From Bdellovibrio sp. (GTDB lineage: Bacteria > Bdellovibrionota > Bacteriovoracia > Bacteriovoracales > Bacteriovoracaceae), in assembly GCA_016187935.1 (NCBI GenBank), contig JACPIU010000010.1, positions 239,444 through 303,443 of the forward strand: DNA of 64,000 bases, written 5' to 3'. Numbering within the stretch: the first letter of the stretch is position 1; every line of letters starts with the position of its first letter. Positions 63,001-64,000 of this stretch are shown here, piece after piece. Below the pieces are notes generated by a model. It had not been told where the DNA came from. It saw only the letters and a list, made by a program, of their open reading frames with translations, and did not search any database. Position numbers and translations under genes: made by a program.

Positions 63001-64000
63001 GGTGCGAATCCTCCTGGCAAGCTACAACGAATTATTGATCCACATGGTGAACAAATCACACTAAAATACAATAATGGCAGACTTCGCCAGGTGTTATCTC
63101 CTCTTGCAGGGTCGCTTCTTTTTAATCGAGATGTCCAAGGCAGAATTATTGAAGTCATCAATGAACGCGATAATTTATCCATGAGCTATGGATACAATCC
63201 CCAAGGAAGACTTGAAACTTCAACCACGAATTTTGATAATAAATCATGGAGTTACACTTACGAATCTCGCCCCGGAACTAAGGCCGATGGATTATTAACC
63301 TCGATGACCGACCCGCTTATGCGGACAATTTCGTTTGTGTATTTCGACAACGGAAAAGTTTTTCAAGAAATTGGTCTTGGGGGCGCCAAACAACAATATT
63401 TTTACTCTCATTACCTAATCGATCGCGCCACCCGAGTTGTTGGGCCGAATGGTGAAGAAACCGAATATCGGCTGGATGATAAATTTAATATTGTCGAGAC
63501 AGTCTATCACGATCGCGCTCGACGTTTAACCAACTTCGATGAAAAGCGGCTTCTCACTAGTGAGGTGGATGAACTCGGATACAAAGCCGAACACACCTAT
63601 GATCTGCGCGGAAATCGCACAGGAACCAAAAGGGCCGAAGATTCAACTTTTAGTCAGATTGTCTATGACCAGATGTTTGATGTGCCGACTTCAATTACTC
63701 CCAGAGAAGGACTGCCAACCACGTTTATAGTTAATCCAATAAACGGAGATATCACAAGGCAAGCACGCGGGACTTTATATTTGGATTTTACCAGAGATGC
63801 GTTCGGCAATCTTTTGCAGACGACTAATAACCGTGCGAGTTACACCAACCTTACCAATAATGACGGCCAGCTCACCCAAGTTTTTGATGCGCGAAATCCC
63901 GAGACCCGCGAGTACGACGAGAGAAACCGCTTAAAAAAACGGACGTTTGCAAGCGGCAGAATTATTGAAATGACTTTTGATGACTATGATCGAGTTTTAA
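60034..64000 (+). CDS. RHS-repeat lipoprotein with transglutaminase-like domain, C-terminus beyond window
   Basis: At least 1322 residues; the frame has no stop up to base 64000. Signal peptide with lipobox (LFMSCQKN) gives a lipoprotein acylated at Cys19. Residues about 230-370 are transglutaminase-like: GTSLDKSALLVALFRAKN with Ser in place of the catalytic Cys, then PHAWVRAYIDNQWITLDPTG carrying the His and Asp. From about residue 860 the RHS/YD region begins (NPVNFSSGEMYHDFVDF, then IDPHGEQITLKYNNGRL and repeats). AAGGA ribosome site. Proteins of this layout form large cage-like shells for an effector at the far C-terminus; that end lies outside the window. Last visible gene of the operon. 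Confidence 0.85.
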   Translation, partial: MRIQSLCGFSLFFCLFMSCQKNTSFQNEKLSSGALMTSNGQETSTSLLSDEMKTKFHALFKQNMDSDIHLATRVAQMSELAKIEAKKGTLTQGRIESWKAEIEEGVRRAKNRNLANVLSKTKFGLKELETALVQKTNFDEALAKVDGVVVDRSLNKIFLAPLSKHIPKKVPESFLGRLNGKIKLEKLQSTANTQTCTSIPTVDPDPSGDSLTASDLFTERTSNVLSIANQLGTAEKIFWYVKEEVKWQANFGATQTSEQLLYSKQGTSLDKSALLVALFRAKNISAQIMLGEILMRKEDLKGLYGVEGDLDLFWAHWGRVGWYFKNAQGNLDSSLMLQRLNNEVLWIVPHAWVRAYIDNQWITLDPTGPFVKVLPTLPSQQRAPIQFNFTNWLTAPDEQGRYVKPGNIFDRIFKDLRMQIGDDRDIAEFGVQLQENQTPRDSDDLITGTIGIDEPCVKMQSDIVPNNYSHNILLKIKNLSDGLIFQYNVPTAQVADKPLYLAHSKGLYGETGTNTGSLLLYIGTDVFRTYPISSNQNLKVYAAHEYPPAIYKGNIYPKEEKPGSVDNILAGGVQVFVAGNGPTTVERFTRKVERLKTLQSGTYANQVLMAHYLDLAGTFFLLKETQKRKDHSVLFGYDPTYNDLLRLYTSIGKILDRQDRFLSKSVIDVNIDATINSGAFQRTGNKLTYLDYPLNNDIRNLDLIVGSASEHQIWDEVFGIPGGSAVFVLQETAKRGLPFLVDKQLGINPTDPDDTQIFGLLGPDMRHIENFIKENNWSKEKGILYAPKNQLTIDNGWKGVGYFVFPSTPFGGGIAAFATVIPGINSKGGSTLGANVDLWEYLFGDNFNSFGESSCNPVNFSSGEMYHDFVDFNLKGRTSNTSLTFKRRYFTNLVNSSGDFGSGWSHSYDARLISPTGDFVNTGTNLGTLNPASTGDIVFINEDGGEVLYKRKTGNTFEGPKSDFNTLVEFTDHYEIHMKGGAVWEFARLGANPPGKLQRIIDPHGEQITLKYNNGRLRQVLSPLAGSLLFNRDVQGRIIEVINERDNLSMSYGYNPQGRLETSTTNFDNKSWSYTYESRPGTKADGLLTSMTDPLMRTISFVYFDNGKVFQEIGLGGAKQQYFYSHYLIDRATRVVGPNGEETEYRLDDKFNIVETVYHDRARRLTNFDEKRLLTSEVDELGYKAEHTYDLRGNRTGTKRAEDSTFSQIVYDQMFDVPTSITPREGLPTTFIVNPINGDITRQARGTLYLDFTRDAFGNLLQTTNNRASYTNLTNNDGQLTQVFDARNPETREYDERNRLKKRTFASGRIIEMTFDDYDRVL

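Noticed and set aside
1..64000. CRISPR array, tRNA or rRNA gene
   Set aside because: No regularly spaced repeats and no cloverleaf or rRNA-like stretch seen by eye; a tRNA scan would be needed to exclude tRNA completely.

Overview
The window is dense, mid-GC bacterial DNA from a Gram-negative organism. Signs of an outer membrane are several predicted beta-barrel proteins, lipoproteins with lipoboxes, Lol/MacB-type ABC permeases with a LolA-like protein, and very many secreted proteins. The mix (many secreted hypothetical proteins, a degenerate HD-GYP protein, a tail-collar/RCC1/RHS surface-protein operon, an S1/P1 nuclease, secreted metallo- and serine-peptidases) suggests a Bdellovibrionota-type bacterium (Bdellovibrio/Bacteriovorax relatives). 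That assignment is an inference; there is no rRNA or other phylogenetic marker in the window. I saw no tRNA, rRNA, CRISPR array or insertion sequence.

Layout. 1-9.0 kb: a truncated secreted Ser/Thr-rich protein, a FecR-domain protein, a tyrosine recombinase, a 3D-domain lipoprotein, the RNA helicase RhlE, a short RecQ, a YchJ-like SEC-C protein and a YiiX-like cysteine hydrolase. 9.3-21 kb: secreted peptidases (S41, HEEVH, NlpC/P60, HETGH), a methyltransferase, a FAD amine-oxidase-like protein, a CBS protein and a YfiM-like protein. 21-24.3 kb: a U32/RlhA-like protein next to an RlmM-like protein; in E. coli these act on neighbouring bases of the 23S rRNA catalytic centre. 24.3-26.5 kb: an ECF sigma factor with a small membrane partner and a divergent secreted protein, sharing a two-fold symmetric promoter region. 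26.6-32.3 kb: an aminotransferase, secreted proteins, a degenerate HD-GYP protein, an S1/P1 nuclease and an XRE regulator.

32.6-48.2 kb is the most interesting part. A Lol/MacB-type ABC operon with an outer-membrane protein lies next to what looks like an undescribed RiPP (ribosomally made, modified peptide) locus. A 17-codon gene (38093-38146, minus) with its own promoter, Shine-Dalgarno and intrinsic terminator encodes MKSKKTKKKVILCTVRG. Around it lie three B12-type radical SAM enzymes, a YcaO protein with a Pro-rich C-terminal end, an alpha/beta hydrolase with Cys in place of the nucleophilic Ser, a stand-alone acyl carrier protein, a fatty-acyl-AMP ligase fused to a GNAT acyltransferase, and an MFS exporter. 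The simplest reading is that a lysine-rich peptide is heterocyclised at Cys-Thr by YcaO, alkylated or otherwise modified by radical SAM enzymes, fatty-acylated by the ligase/ACP/GNAT set, and exported.

48.3-49.8 kb: a secreted 2H-phosphoesterase-like protein and an XRE/membrane-protein pair behind a long palindrome. 49.99-64 kb: one five-gene plus-strand operon of very large exported proteins (tail-collar protein, small Ig-like protein, cadherin-like/PKD/beta-helix giant, RCC1/PKD/Big2/LamG giant, and an RHS lipoprotein that runs off the right edge).
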